From: Leucobacter sp. L43
GTDB taxonomy: Bacteria > Actinomycetota > Actinomycetes > Actinomycetales > Microbacteriaceae
Reading direction: 5' to 3'
Length of the DNA: 64,000 bases
NCBI RefSeq assembly: GCF_016597785.1
Contig: NZ_JAENJG010000001.1
Coordinates: 1,302,001-1,366,000, forward strand
Shown here piece by piece: positions 15,373-24,270 of this stretch. Under the pieces are notes generated by a model, which was given only the letters and a program-made list of their open reading frames with translations, made no database searches and was not told where the DNA came from. A program made the position numbers and the translations under genes. Each line of letters begins with the position of its first letter. Within the stretch, counting starts at the first letter, position 1.

Positions 15373-16737
15373 CTACGCGTCGCCCGACGTGATGTCTTGC
15401 GCTTCCTCCACCGGGGTCTCGTGCGGGCGACCGATGTGGGCGATGTGACGACCCGCGATCCCGAGCATGATCATGGCGATGCCGGTCGCCGCGGCGCCGA
15501 ACCAGTAGGGCGCACCGGCGCCCAGGGCTTCCGAGATCGGCCCTGCGACCGCGGGCGCGACAGCGCCTCCCATGAATCGCACACCCGAGTACGTCGACGA
15601 TGCCACGTTCCGGGGCAGATCCGTCGCCTCCATCACGGCCTCGGTCAGCGCAGTGTTCATGACGCCGAGCAAGAGCCCGCTGACGATGACCACCACGACG
15701 AGTCCGGTCAGCGATCCGGTGAAGCAGCCGAGCAGCACGAGGCAGACGGTGAGCCCGCTGAGCATCGAGAACAGCACGGGTCGAAGGCCGAAGCGGCGAG
15801 TCAGCGCCGGGGCCACGAGCACGGAGGTGATCGCGAGCGCGAGCCCCCAGCCGAAGAAGACGAGGCCGAGCTCGTGCGCACCGAATTCGAGCCCGAGCGA
15901 ATGCGCTGCGGCCTCCATCGGGTAGGGGCTGTAGGCGAGCAGCACGAAGAATCCGAAGTTGTAGAACAGCGCGACGAGCGCGAGCGATCGCAGCGCAGGG
16001 TTGCGCAACGCCCGGAAACCGGCGAGGATCGACACCCGCTCGGCGGGCGGGGCCGCGTCGGCGGGCGGTGCCGGCTTGGGCTGACGCAGCAGCACGAGGA
16101 TCGCGATGAGGGCGACCCCCATCAGCGCCGCCGTGCCGAAGAACGGTCCGCGCCACGACACCGAGCCGAGCACTCCGCCGACCAACGGTCCGACCGCGAG
16201 CCCGACGCCGAGGGCTGCCTCGTAGAGCACGATCGCCTGCCGAGCGCCGCCGGAGGCCGCGCCGACGATCGCGGCCAGCGCGGTCGAGATGAAGAGCGCG
16301 TTGCCGAGGCCCCAGCCTGCGCGGAACCCGATGATGGCGTCGACCGACGCCGATGCCCCGGCGAGCGCGGCGAAGATGACGACGAGCACCAGCCCGGCGA
16401 GGAGCGTGCGCTTCACGCCGAGGCGGCTCGACACCCAGCTCGTGAAGAACATCGCGGCGCCCGTGATGAAGAGGTAGCTCGTGAAGAGCAGCATGGTCTG
16501 GCTCGGACTCGCGCCGAGTTCGTGACTGATCGCGGGGAGGATCGGGTCGACCAGCCCGATGCCCATGAACGAAACGGCGCATGCGAAGGCGATCGCCCAC
16601 ACCGCGGTGGGCTGGCGCAGGATCGACGTCTTCTGGGCGGGCGACGATACGGGTGTGGACTCGGTGCCCGGTCGTGATTCAGCGGTGGTGGACGTGATCT
16701 GCTCCTGGGGGTCTGGCGCGCTCGGCGCGCGGTTCAT
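15373..16737 (-). CDS. MFS transporter, drug-efflux type
   Basis: Twelve-helix major facilitator, 454 aa. A hydrophilic N-terminus of about 45 residues precedes the first helix (AIAFACAVSFMGIGLVDPIL, which carries the family motif D-P-I-L-P). The motif between helices 2 and 3 appears as SRLGVKRTLLAGL near 105, and the antiporter-type GPLVGGVLG near 180. The pattern fits the proton-driven drug antiporter (DHA1) group. The gene follows a MarR regulator by 24 bases in the same direction, a typical repressor-pump pair, so it is probably induced by the compound it exports. Substrate unknown. Confidence 0.88.
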   Translation of the reverse strand: MNRAPSAPDPQEQITSTTAESRPGTESTPVSSPAQKTSILRQPTAVWAIAFACAVSFMGIGLVDPILPAISHELGASPSQTMLLFTSYLFITGAAMFFTSWVSSRLGVKRTLLAGLVLVVIFAALAGASASVDAIIGFRAGWGLGNALFISTALAAIVGAASGGARQAIVLYEAALGVGLAVGPLVGGVLGSVSWRGPFFGTAALMGVALIAILVLLRQPKPAPPADAAPPAERVSILAGFRALRNPALRSLALVALFYNFGFFVLLAYSPYPMEAAAHSLGLEFGAHELGLVFFGWGLALAITSVLVAPALTRRFGLRPVLFSMLSGLTVCLVLLGCFTGSLTGLVVVVIVSGLLLGVMNTALTEAVMEATDLPRNVASSTYSGVRFMGGAVAPAVAGPISEALGAGAPYWFGAAATGIAMIMLGIAGRHIAHIGRPHETPVEEAQDITSGDA

Positions 16738-16761
16738 GCGGTGATCGGGTCGGGAGACGGG

Positions 16762-17223
16762 TTAGCCCGGGCGGGCGTCGATGCCGTCGCCGATCTGCTG
16801 CATGAGCTCCGCGGCGCGCGCGAGGGTGGCCCGGTCGAAGTCGGACAGCGCGTCGAGGTGCGGGCGCACCCGTGCTGCGGCGGCCGCCCGGTACTCCTCG
16901 AGGGCTTCCACTCCAGCGGGCGTGACGGAGACGAGCGTGGCGCGCCCGTCGGCGGGGTCGGGGGCACGGCTCACCCAGCCCTCGCCTTCCAGGCGCTGCA
17001 CGAGACCCGTCATCGAGGGCTGCGCGACGTGCTGCTGATGCGCGAGGGCGCTGACGCGCATGGGGCCCGCCTGCTCGAGCTCGGCGAGCACGCGCCACGC
17101 GATGAGCGAGAAGCCGCCGCCGGCGACGCGGCCGGCCACGCGGGCGAATCGCCCGGTGACGCGGGTGAGATCGAGAGCAAGCGCATCGACACCTGAACCA
17201 TTCTCAGAAAATCTCTCACTCAC
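16762..17223 (-). CDS. MarR-family repressor of the adjacent efflux pump
   Basis: Winged-helix regulator, 153 aa from GTG 17223. The recognition helix region QQHVAQPSMTGLVQRLEGEGWV and wing DPADGRATLVSVTPAG (about residues 58-100) are typical of MarR. I chose the GTG because no ATG lies in frame upstream and a TACTGT box (17236-17231) sits seven bases before it, which suits a leaderless mRNA. The frame's extension to 17346 would pass through the promoter and operator. It is followed by the MFS gene and probably represses both genes through the palindrome at 17245-17263. Confidence 0.88.
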   Translation of the reverse strand: MSERFSENGSGVDALALDLTRVTGRFARVAGRVAGGGFSLIAWRVLAELEQAGPMRVSALAHQQHVAQPSMTGLVQRLEGEGWVSRAPDPADGRATLVSVTPAGVEALEEYRAAAAARVRPHLDALSDFDRATLARAAELMQQIGDGIDARPG

Positions 17224-17230
17224 GAGAGAG

Positions 17231-17263
17231 ACAGTAGCACGAATTGCATCGGACTGCGATGCA
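17231..17263 (-). promoter_or_regulatory. MarR promoter and palindromic operator
   Basis: A perfect seven-base inverted repeat TGCATCG-N5-CGATGCA (17245-17263) lies just upstream of the -10-like TACTGT (minus strand, 17236-17231) of the marR gene, in the -35 area. It is a good candidate for autorepression by MarR. Confidence 0.5.
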
Positions 17264-17308
17264 TGTGTATATCTGCCGCCCCGGTGAGACCATCCAGCGC
17301 GAAGTTCA

Positions 17309-17337
17309 CCCACCGAAGCCGAATCACTCACCGAAGC
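17309..17337 (-). repeat. Second copy of the dispersed 29-bp repeat
   Basis: Read on the minus strand this is GCTTCGGTGAG-TGATTCG-GCTTCGGTGGG, matching the element at 10891-10919 at all but three positions. It lies in the gap between the aldehyde dehydrogenase stop (17362) and the marR start, with no inverted partner beside it. Confidence 0.7.
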
Positions 17338-17361
17338 CGGCGGCATTCGCGCCTCGAGCCG

Positions 17362-18684
17362 CTACCCCCGGTCGATCACCACCACTTTCTGATTCGAGAA
17401 CTCCCGGAGCCCCTGCGCGCCCAGCTCGCGCCCGAACCCGGAGCGCTTCACCCCGCCGAACGGCAGCGCGGGGCTGCCGCCCTTCAGGCGATTGATCGAC
17501 ACCATGCCGGCGACGATCTCGGTCGCGCACCGCTCGGCCGCCTCCGACGTATCCGCGAACACCGTCGCACCCAGGCCGTAGGGCGAATCGTTGGCCAGTT
17601 CGATCGCCTCGTCGATCGTGTCGGCGCCGACGATCATCGCGACGGGGCCGAACAGCTCCTCATGCCAGACCGGCAGCTCGCGGAGCGGCTCGAGCAGCAC
17701 GACGGGAGCGAAGCGGCGCGGATCCTCGTCATCGCGCTCGAACGACCCCCGCACCTCGGCACCCTGCTGCTGCGCCGCTCGCACCGCGCTGCGCAACTCG
17801 TCAGCGGCCGCCTCGTTCGACAACGGACCGAGACGGGTCTCGCCGTCCAATGGATCCCCGGGGAGCGCGGAGAAGAACTCCGCGGTGAAGTCATCGACGA
17901 ACTGGTCGAGCAGATCGCGTCGCACGATGATCCGCTTGGGCGAGACGCACGTCTGCCCGGCGTTCGAGAGCCGCATCGTCGCGGCGAGCCTCGCGAGTTC
18001 GCGTGCGCGCGACGCATCGAACACGATGAACGGGTCGCTGCCGCCGAGCTCGAGCACGACCTTCGTCAATGCGGCTCCCGCCGCCTCCGCGATCGCGGCA
18101 CCCGCACGTTCTCCGCCGGTGAACGAGACGCCGGAGACGAGCGGATGCGCGATCGCCGCGAACACCTCCGCATGCGTGAACCCGGTATCGCGCACCAGAC
18201 CGCGCGGGGCCCCGGCATCGATGAAAAGCGCCTCGACCAGCGCCGCGCTCCCCCCGCAGATCGATGCGTGCTTGAACGCGACGGCGTTCCCGAGCAGCAG
18301 GTTCGGCGCGATGCACCGGATCAACTGGTAGTGCGGGTAGTTCCACGGCATGACCCCGAGCACGACGCCGATCGCCTGCAGTCGCACCTCTGCCTGGTTC
18401 CCGTCTTCGTGCGCGATGAGGTCGGGTGCGAGCAGGTCGGCGGCGTTGTCCGCGTAGTACGAGAGGATCGCGATGCACGATCGCACCTCCGCGAGACCCT
18501 GCGCGATCGGCTTTCCCATATCGAGCGCCATCTGCTCGGCGAGGGCGTCGGCGCGCTCCTCGTAGAGCTTCGCCGCGCGCGCCAGCACCTGCGCTCGCGC
18601 GGCGACGCTCTGCCGGTGCCAGTCGGCGAAGGCTGCATGAGCGGCGCCGAGCACGTGCTCGACCGACGCGTCGACGGCGTTCAT
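17362..18684 (-). CDS. NAD(P)-dependent aldehyde dehydrogenase (succinate-semialdehyde dehydrogenase-like)
   Basis: Oxidises an aldehyde to the acid; last gene of the catabolic operon. Catalytic residues are visible: Asn114 in PWNYP, Glu212 in LELGGSDPF and the nucleophile Cys246 in NAGQTCVSPKR. C-terminal EELFGPVAMI and PFGGVKRSGFGRELG motifs follow. At 440 aa it is a little shorter than most ALDH proteins and lacks the N-terminal strand region, as do GabD-like short forms. The ATG at 18684 overlaps the TGA of the thiamine-diphosphate enzyme (ATGA), so the two are translationally coupled and probably act in sequence: decarboxylation to an aldehyde, then oxidation. The actual aldehyde is unknown. 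Confidence 0.9.
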   Translation of the reverse strand: MNAVDASVEHVLGAAHAAFADWHRQSVAARAQVLARAAKLYEERADALAEQMALDMGKPIAQGLAEVRSCIAILSYYADNAADLLAPDLIAHEDGNQAEVRLQAIGVVLGVMPWNYPHYQLIRCIAPNLLLGNAVAFKHASICGGSAALVEALFIDAGAPRGLVRDTGFTHAEVFAAIAHPLVSGVSFTGGERAGAAIAEAAGAALTKVVLELGGSDPFIVFDASRARELARLAATMRLSNAGQTCVSPKRIIVRRDLLDQFVDDFTAEFFSALPGDPLDGETRLGPLSNEAAADELRSAVRAAQQQGAEVRGSFERDDEDPRRFAPVVLLEPLRELPVWHEELFGPVAMIVGADTIDEAIELANDSPYGLGATVFADTSEAAERCATEIVAGMVSINRLKGGSPALPFGGVKRSGFGRELGAQGLREFSNQKVVVIDRG

Positions 18685-20339
18685 GCGCGCACCCCCGACG
18701 GCTGCTCGAGGCCACCGGTCGGCAGCGCGGCACCGGTCGGGACGGGCGGCAGCTGCACCCAGAGCAGGGTCGATCCGTCGGCGGCGAGCGCGCGTCGGAG
18801 GGCCGGCCCGAAGTCGGCGAGATCGCTGATCGCGCTCGCTTCGATGCCGTGCGCGCGTGCGAGCAACGCGTAGTCGGGATTCGTGAGCGACGTCCCTGCC
18901 GGACGACCGGGGAAGTGCCGCTCCTGGTGCGAGTGGATCGTGCCGAAGCCTGCGTTGTCGAAGACGATGATGATCGCCCGCCCGCCCGTCGCCTGGAGCG
19001 TGGCGAGTTCCTGACCGTTCATGCCGAAGCACCCGTCTCCCGCCAGCGCGACCACGGTGCGGCCGGGGTGCACGTGCGAGGCCGCGACGGCGGCCGGAAC
19101 GCCCATCCCCATCGCCCCGTTCCTGGGCCCGATGAAGGTGCGCGGGTGCTGGTGGTGCAGGTATCGGAGCGCGCCGATGACGTAATTGCCCGCGCCGACC
19201 GTGATGATGGCGTCTTCGGGGAGTTGGCGCTGCATCTCCCCGAAGACGGATCCGCGCCACTCGTCCTCCCCGGTGCGCTCGGCCGCCGGAGTGCTCCATT
19301 CGAGATAGGCGGCCCGTTCGCGTTGCAGGCGATCGATCCGCGCCGGAGTCGCCGCGCGCACCGACGTCAGCGCTCGCAGCCAGTCCTGAGGGTCGGCGAC
19401 GTACTGCAGTGAGACCTGGCCCTCGTGTCCGAGCAGGTCGGCGTCCGGGCTCACCACGATCGTGCAGCTCTCGTCGCCTCCGAGCGTGTACTCGTCCGAG
19501 AGCACATCCCGGCGCACCGTGCCCAGGTAGCACACGAGGTCTGCCGACCCGTAGGCTTCCGCCGCTCCGGCGTTGCGGCCGAAGCCGAGGCTGCCCACCC
19601 ACGCCGGGGACTCGTGCGGAAACGCGTCGTGAGCGCGGAAGTCGGAGACGACCGGAATGCCCGCCTGCTCGGCGACGCGGCGCAGAAGCGCCGCCGCTTC
19701 GGCGTTCCAGCCGTCACCGCCGACGACGAACACGGGGCGCTCGGCGGCATCGATCGCGCCGGCCGCTGCGCTGACCGATGCCGCGGTGAGCGCGAGCGGC
19801 GGCCGCTCAGTCCGCGGCACCGGCACCACGCCTGGGGCGCGCTGCACGAGCACCTCCTCCGGCAGTCCGACCACCACGGGGCCGGGTCGGCCGGATTCGG
19901 CGATCTCGAAGGCCCGCGCCACGCGTTCGGCCGCGCTCGCGGGATGATCCAGGATGAACACGGCCTTCGCGGTGCTCCCGAACCAGGCTTTGAGGTCGAA
20001 CTCCTGGAACGATTCGAGGTCGCGCACATGGGTCGAGATCAGCCCGACGAAGACGACGAGCGGGGTGCAGTCCTGATAGGCGGTGTGGATCGCGATCGAC
20101 GCGTTGGCGGCGCCCGGCCCGCGCGTCACCGCGACGACGCCCGCGCGGCCCGTGAGCCGGGCCTCTGCAACGGCCATGAACCCGGCCCCGCCCTCGTGGC
20201 GAGCGGTGATCAGGTCGATGGGCGAGTCCCGCAGGGCGTCGAGGAGCCCGAGAAAGCTCTCCCCCGGCACCTGATAGACGCGGGGCACCCCGCGAAGTTC
20301 GAGCTGCGTGACAATGGTGTTCGCGACGAGGTCGGACAT
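18681..20339 (-). CDS. Thiamine-diphosphate-dependent decarboxylase/synthase (acetolactate synthase family)
   Basis: ThDP enzyme that decarboxylates a 2-oxo acid. The catalytic Glu27 is seen in YQVPGESFLGLLDAL. Further hallmarks are TARHEGGAGFMAVAEARLTG and TRGPGAANASIAIHTAYQD in the PYR domain, and the metal/ThDP motif GDGCFGMNGQE... VFDN in the C-terminal PP domain. Length 552 aa from ATG 20339, with AAGG before it; a GTG six bases upstream is possible. Family members include acetolactate synthase, benzoylformate, sulfopyruvate and phosphonopyruvate decarboxylases; I cannot separate these by eye. Coupling to an aldehyde dehydrogenase favours a non-synthase decarboxylase that releases an aldehyde. 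Confidence 0.88.
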   Translation of the reverse strand: MSDLVANTIVTQLELRGVPRVYQVPGESFLGLLDALRDSPIDLITARHEGGAGFMAVAEARLTGRAGVVAVTRGPGAANASIAIHTAYQDCTPLVVFVGLISTHVRDLESFQEFDLKAWFGSTAKAVFILDHPASAAERVARAFEIAESGRPGPVVVGLPEEVLVQRAPGVVPVPRTERPPLALTAASVSAAAGAIDAAERPVFVVGGDGWNAEAAALLRRVAEQAGIPVVSDFRAHDAFPHESPAWVGSLGFGRNAGAAEAYGSADLVCYLGTVRRDVLSDEYTLGGDESCTIVVSPDADLLGHEGQVSLQYVADPQDWLRALTSVRAATPARIDRLQRERAAYLEWSTPAAERTGEDEWRGSVFGEMQRQLPEDAIITVGAGNYVIGALRYLHHQHPRTFIGPRNGAMGMGVPAAVAASHVHPGRTVVALAGDGCFGMNGQELATLQATGGRAIIIVFDNAGFGTIHSHQERHFPGRPAGTSLTNPDYALLARAHGIEASAISDLADFGPALRRALAADGSTLLWVQLPPVPTGAALPTGGLEQPSGVRA

Positions 20340-20402
20340 GCGCACCTTTTCGATGTGTGGGTTGCGGAAGAGGGATGCGCGCCGGTCACGCGCATCCCCG
20401 CA

Positions 20403-21515
20403 TTACTCGGCCGTGTATTCCTTCGCTTCTTGCCGGATCGCCTCGGGATCGAAGTCGTTGATTTGATCCGTCAGGTCGTGGTTGAACAGCGTGGCGACGT
20501 CGTAGTCGGCAGCCTCGCCCTCGATCACGCCGTACTCGGTCAGGAGATCGACCATCTGCTGCAGGTCCTCGTCGGTCTGCAACCCGTACTGGCCCGAGTT
20601 GCCCTGACCGCCGGTCAGTTCGAGACGCGTCGAGAGCTGCCGCACCGCGAGCGCGAGCTGCTCCTCGTCAGTGCCCTCGGTCGGCTTCGCGGAGGGGTAG
20701 CGCTCCCAGTGCAGCTTGATCGAAGCCTCAGGGTTCTCCTCGGCGAAGACCGCGCCCTTGTAGAACGCGCGCCAGATCCCCGCGATCATCTCCGGGTCGT
20801 TCTCCACGGCCTCGGTGGAGCAGACGAACGTGGACGTGCCGTTGAGGTCGTTCATCACGGAGTCGAGATTGACGAGCTCTTCATCGAGCAGCGACTCGAC
20901 GACGAGGTTCGGGCTGTCCCACGCCGAGTACGCGTCGATCTCGCCCTGCTGGAACGCGAGCGCTGTCTGCGCGCCGAACCCTACGGGCAGAAACTGGTCC
21001 TTCGACGCGCTCACACCGGCGGCTTCCATGCCGCCGATCGCGTAGTTGATGCCCGTCGCCGTCGCCGAGTTGCTGCCGATCGTCTTGCCCTCGAGATCGG
21101 CGACCGACGTGAATCCCTTCGACTTCGGCGCGACCACTCGGAACATGTTGCCCGCCGTCGATCCGACGATGGTGATCGACGGATCGCCGGCCACCGTGGG
21201 AAGCGCCGTGGCGACGGACGCGTACGTGCATACCGAGTTGCCCGAGACGACGGACTGCACACCCGAGAGCGCGGTCTCGACGGGCTGCATCGTGACGTCG
21301 AGTCCCTCGTCTGCGAAGTAGCCGAGATCGATCGGCACGGTCGCGTAGCTCGCGGTCGCGGCCGAGAGCGTCTGGTCGGTGACGGCGAAGGTGATCGGCG
21401 TCAGGTCCGCAGCGCCCTCGGTTGATGCGCCGCCCTCTGACGATGCGCAACCGGAGAGCGCGAGGGCTGCGACCGCCGCGAACGCCGCGGCTCCGGTGAT
21501 CCTGTGTTGCTTCAT
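20403..21515 (-). CDS. ABC transporter substrate-binding lipoprotein (nitrate/sulfonate/taurine-type)
   Basis: Extracellular solute receptor of the NMT1/SsuA-like family, 370 aa. It has a lipoprotein signal: MKQHR, hydrophobic core, and lipobox LSGC with Cys at about 23. The mature part has the family's layout: VPIDLGYFADEGLDV, an AGNMF stretch and VADLEGKTIGSNS. These periplasmic-fold proteins bind small organics such as sulfonates, aromatic or pyrimidine-related compounds. It is encoded with its permease and ATPase downstream of the dipeptidase-like gene. The ligand is unknown and would name the pathway. Confidence 0.9.
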   Translation of the reverse strand: MKQHRITGAAAFAAVAALALSGCASSEGGASTEGAADLTPITFAVTDQTLSAATASYATVPIDLGYFADEGLDVTMQPVETALSGVQSVVSGNSVCTYASVATALPTVAGDPSITIVGSTAGNMFRVVAPKSKGFTSVADLEGKTIGSNSATATGINYAIGGMEAAGVSASKDQFLPVGFGAQTALAFQQGEIDAYSAWDSPNLVVESLLDEELVNLDSVMNDLNGTSTFVCSTEAVENDPEMIAGIWRAFYKGAVFAEENPEASIKLHWERYPSAKPTEGTDEEQLALAVRQLSTRLELTGGQGNSGQYGLQTDEDLQQMVDLLTEYGVIEGEAADYDVATLFNHDLTDQINDFDPEAIRQEAKEYTAE

Positions 21516-21581
21516 GCTGGTGTTCTCCTCTATGAGATGGCTACATTGCCTGTGGATCGAAGTGGTGCAGAGTGCCAGCGC

Positions 21582-22430
21582 TTATCGCTGGTACTTGCGC
21601 AGAAGGAAGTTGAGCGCCGCCATGGTGAGCCAGATCGCGACGCCGAAGCATCCGAGCACGAAGAGCAGCGCGAACGTCGTGCCGACCGAGCCGGTCTGCA
21701 CGGCCGCCTGAATCGCGAATCCCATTCCTTCGCGCGCGGAGACGAACTCGGCGACGATCGTGCCGATGAGCGCGAGCACCGCGGCGCTGTTGAGCGCCGG
21801 GAGCAGGTAGCTGATCGCGTTCGGGATGCGCAGTTTGCGGATCACCTGCCACTTCGACGCTCCGACCGACCGGAAGAGGTTCACCTGGTCGCCGTTGATG
21901 TTCGTCATGCCGACCAGCGCATTCACGAGAATCGGGAAGAAGGCCATGAGCGCGGCGAGGATCACCTTCGGTGTCGTGCCGTATCCGAAGCCCGCGATGA
22001 TCAGCGGGGCGATCGCGACCTTCGGGAACGTCTGGATGATGATGAGCATCGGGTAGACGGCTTTGCGCAACGACTCGGAGAAGACGAAGAGAAAGCTGAT
22101 CAGCAGCGCGAGGACGATGGCGATCGTCAGTCCGAGGATCGTGATCTGCGCCGTCGCCGCGAGGTTCGTCCAGATCGTGCCGTCCGAGAACATGCGCGCG
22201 AGGGCCTCTCCGACCGCCTCCGGCGGAGCCAGCAGCAGGGGTGACACCCAGCCGCGTTCGGTGCTCAGATTCCAGAGCCAGAAGCCGCCCCCGAAGATCA
22301 CGAGCACGATGATCACCGCGCGCACGTTCGTCGAGGCGAGGGCGCTCCGCAGGGTCGCCTCGCGGCCGGTCGTCTTGCGCACCTCGTCGCCCGAGAGCAC
22401 GGGCATCAGTTCCGTCTTCGTCGCACTCAT
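21582..22430 (-). CDS. ABC transporter permease (SsuC/TauC type)
   Basis: Inner-membrane channel subunit, 282 aa. After a 35-residue cytoplasmic N-terminus come about six hydrophobic helices. The cytoplasmic coupling loop that meets the ATPase is visible as SVGASKWQVIRKLRIPNAI (about residues 190-208), matching the E-A-A-type loop of this family. The ATG at 22430 overlaps the ATPase stop by four bases. Works with the adjacent binding protein and ATPase as one importer. Confidence 0.9.
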   Translation of the reverse strand: MSATKTELMPVLSGDEVRKTTGREATLRSALASTNVRAVIIVLVIFGGGFWLWNLSTERGWVSPLLLAPPEAVGEALARMFSDGTIWTNLAATAQITILGLTIAIVLALLISFLFVFSESLRKAVYPMLIIIQTFPKVAIAPLIIAGFGYGTTPKVILAALMAFFPILVNALVGMTNINGDQVNLFRSVGASKWQVIRKLRIPNAISYLLPALNSAAVLALIGTIVAEFVSAREGMGFAIQAAVQTGSVGTTFALLFVLGCFGVAIWLTMAALNFLLRKYQR

Positions 22431-23263
22431 GACTTGCCACCTGCTTCTGCATCGTTCGCCGGTCCGCCGGCCGCCTTCGCGGCTTCGAGGCTCACGCGGC
22501 CCCGCCTGACGAGTTCGTTGAATTCGGGAGAGGTCCTCGTTCGCGCGGAGCGCGGCCTCGGGAGGTCGACGTCGATGACGTCGACGATGCGACCGGGGCG
22601 GGCAGACATCACGACGATCCGGTCGGAGAGGAACACCGCCTCCGAGATGCTGTGCGTGACGAAGATCACGGTCTTCGGTTCGGCTCCCCAGAGCCGGAGC
22701 AGCTCTTCGTTGAGGTCTTCCCGTGTGAACTCGTCGAGCGCGCCGAACGGTTCGTCCATGAGCAGCAGCTCGGGGCGGGTGATCAGCGATCGCGCGATCG
22801 CGGCGCGCTGCTCCATCCCTCCCGAGAGCTCGCGGGGGTAGTGCGACGCGAAATCCTGGAGCCCCATCATCTCGATCAGTTCCGACGCGTACGCCCGGTC
22901 GGCCTTCGTCGGCCGTCCGCCCCGGATCTCGATCGGCAGCAGAATGTTGTCGGTCACATTCCGCCAGGACAGCAGGGTCGGCTTCTGGAATGCGACGCTC
23001 GCCGTCGGGAGGGTGCCCGAGACGACCTCTCCGCCGACGCGCACCTCACCGCTCGACGGGGAGTCGAGACCGGCGATGAGCTTCAGCAGCGTCGACTTGC
23101 CGCATCCGCTCGGCCCGATGAGCGAGACGAACTCGCCCTGCTTGAACTCGGCGCTGGTCTCGGAGAGCGCATGGATCTCGAGGCGCTTCCGTCGGAAGAT
23201 CTTCGATACGCCCTCGACGCTCACTCCCCCCAGTCGCGTCCGCTCTGCTAGTGACGCACTCAT
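22427..23263 (-). CDS. ABC transporter ATP-binding protein (SsuB/TauB type)
   Basis: Energises the importer, 278 aa. Walker A GPSGCGKSTL near residues 52-61, Q-loop in FQKPTLLSW near 93, signature LSGGMEQRAAIARSL near 147-160, Walker B LLLMDEPFGALD near 166-178 and the switch histidine in FVTHSISEA near 201. All are intact. The ATG at 23263 overlaps the dipeptidase-like gene stop (ATGA), which ties uptake and hydrolysis together in one translationally coupled string. Confidence 0.92.
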   Translation of the reverse strand: MSASLAERTRLGGVSVEGVSKIFRRKRLEIHALSETSAEFKQGEFVSLIGPSGCGKSTLLKLIAGLDSPSSGEVRVGGEVVSGTLPTASVAFQKPTLLSWRNVTDNILLPIEIRGGRPTKADRAYASELIEMMGLQDFASHYPRELSGGMEQRAAIARSLITRPELLLMDEPFGALDEFTREDLNEELLRLWGAEPKTVIFVTHSISEAVFLSDRIVVMSARPGRIVDVIDVDLPRPRSARTRTSPEFNELVRRGRVSLEAAKAAGGPANDAEAGGKS

Positions 23264-24255
23264 GCGACCCCTCCCATCTGCTTCTCCCGGACGTCATCGA
23301 TGACCCGGGTGTAGAAATTCATCCAGTTGCCTCCGAGCACGAGTTCGCGCTCCTCCCGGCCGAGCCCGCGTGCTTCGAGGGCGGCTCCGAGACGGCCGAA
23401 ATCCTGCGGGCCGCTGAACCAGTCGGGTCGCTCGGACGGCGCCACCCCCGGCGGCGGCGATGCTCCCAGTTGCGGCTGACGGCTCCAGCGGCCGCGGCGC
23501 ATCCATTCCCGGTACTCGTCGGTGCCGCGCTGGTTCGCATCGGTCCCGATGCCGACGGCGGTGAGTCCGAGCAGATCGATGGAACGCGCCACCATCTCGG
23601 ACCACAGCTCCGGAGTCGCGATCCGGCCCCGCGTGAGGTTGTGGTAGGTGGTGAGACCGATGACCCCGCCGCGCTCGACGAGCGGCCGGAGCACTTCGAG
23701 CGGCTTGTTGCGCGGGTGCTCCACAAGCTCGAAGATGTTCGCGTGCGTCACGGCGACCGGCATGCTCGAAGCGTGCACGGCGTCGAGCGAGGTGCGGTTG
23801 CCGACGTGCGAGAGGTCGATGACCATTCCGGTTCGGTTCATCTCGCCGACGACCTCCGCACCGAAGCGGCTGAGGCCCGAGTCGTGCGGGTCGTAGCAGC
23901 TCCCCCCGATGTCGTTCTGGATGTTGTAGGTCAGCTGCGCGACACGCACACCCACGTCGGCGAACACCTCGACGAACCCGAGGCGCCCCTGCAGGAAGGA
24001 GCTGTTCTGGAATCCGAGGACGATGCCGAGACGCCCCGCGGCCCTGGCCTCGCGCATGTCCGCTGCACTCGCGACGATCTGCGCGATGTCGCTGTTCGCC
24101 TCGGCCAGCTCGCGCCAGGAGACGACCGCATCGAGGGATTCGATGGCGTCCTCCCAGAATCCGCAGGTCACGGTGACCGCGTCGACACCGCCCGCCCGGA
24201 TCTCTTCGATGCCCCGGCGGTCGAGCCGGGAGCAGATCAAACTATCGACATTCAT
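23260..24255 (-). CDS. M19 membrane-dipeptidase homologue lacking the canonical N-terminal metal ligands
   Basis: TIM-barrel protein of the peptidase M19 family, 331 aa. Recognisable parts are GFQNSSFLQGRLG near residue 80, LTYNIQNDIGGSCYD near 108-122, GLSRFGAEVVGEMNRTGMVIDLSHVGN near 128-155, VTHAN near 173 and HPRNKPLEV near 184. Classical renal-dipeptidase zinc ligands are an N-terminal His-x-Asp, a Glu and two His. Here the N-terminal His-x-Asp is absent and the Glu position reads Gln in GFQN; only the two His remain. From memory, it resembles the M19 homologue beside glycine-betaine catabolic genes in Pseudomonas. It may be a different amidohydrolase rather than a dipeptidase. Confidence 0.8.
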   Translation of the reverse strand: MNVDSLICSRLDRRGIEEIRAGGVDAVTVTCGFWEDAIESLDAVVSWRELAEANSDIAQIVASAADMREARAAGRLGIVLGFQNSSFLQGRLGFVEVFADVGVRVAQLTYNIQNDIGGSCYDPHDSGLSRFGAEVVGEMNRTGMVIDLSHVGNRTSLDAVHASSMPVAVTHANIFELVEHPRNKPLEVLRPLVERGGVIGLTTYHNLTRGRIATPELWSEMVARSIDLLGLTAVGIGTDANQRGTDEYREWMRRGRWSRQPQLGASPPPGVAPSERPDWFSGPQDFGRLGAALEARGLGREERELVLGGNWMNFYTRVIDDVREKQMGGVA

Positions 24256-24270
24256 GGTTCCCCCCGGGGT

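Noticed and set aside
18681..20339. Assignment of the ThDP enzyme as sulfoacetaldehyde acetyltransferase or sulfopyruvate decarboxylase
   Set aside because: The sulfonate-type ABC importer suggested it, but I could not see diagnostic residues and no phosphotransacetylase or sulfite-handling gene lies nearby.
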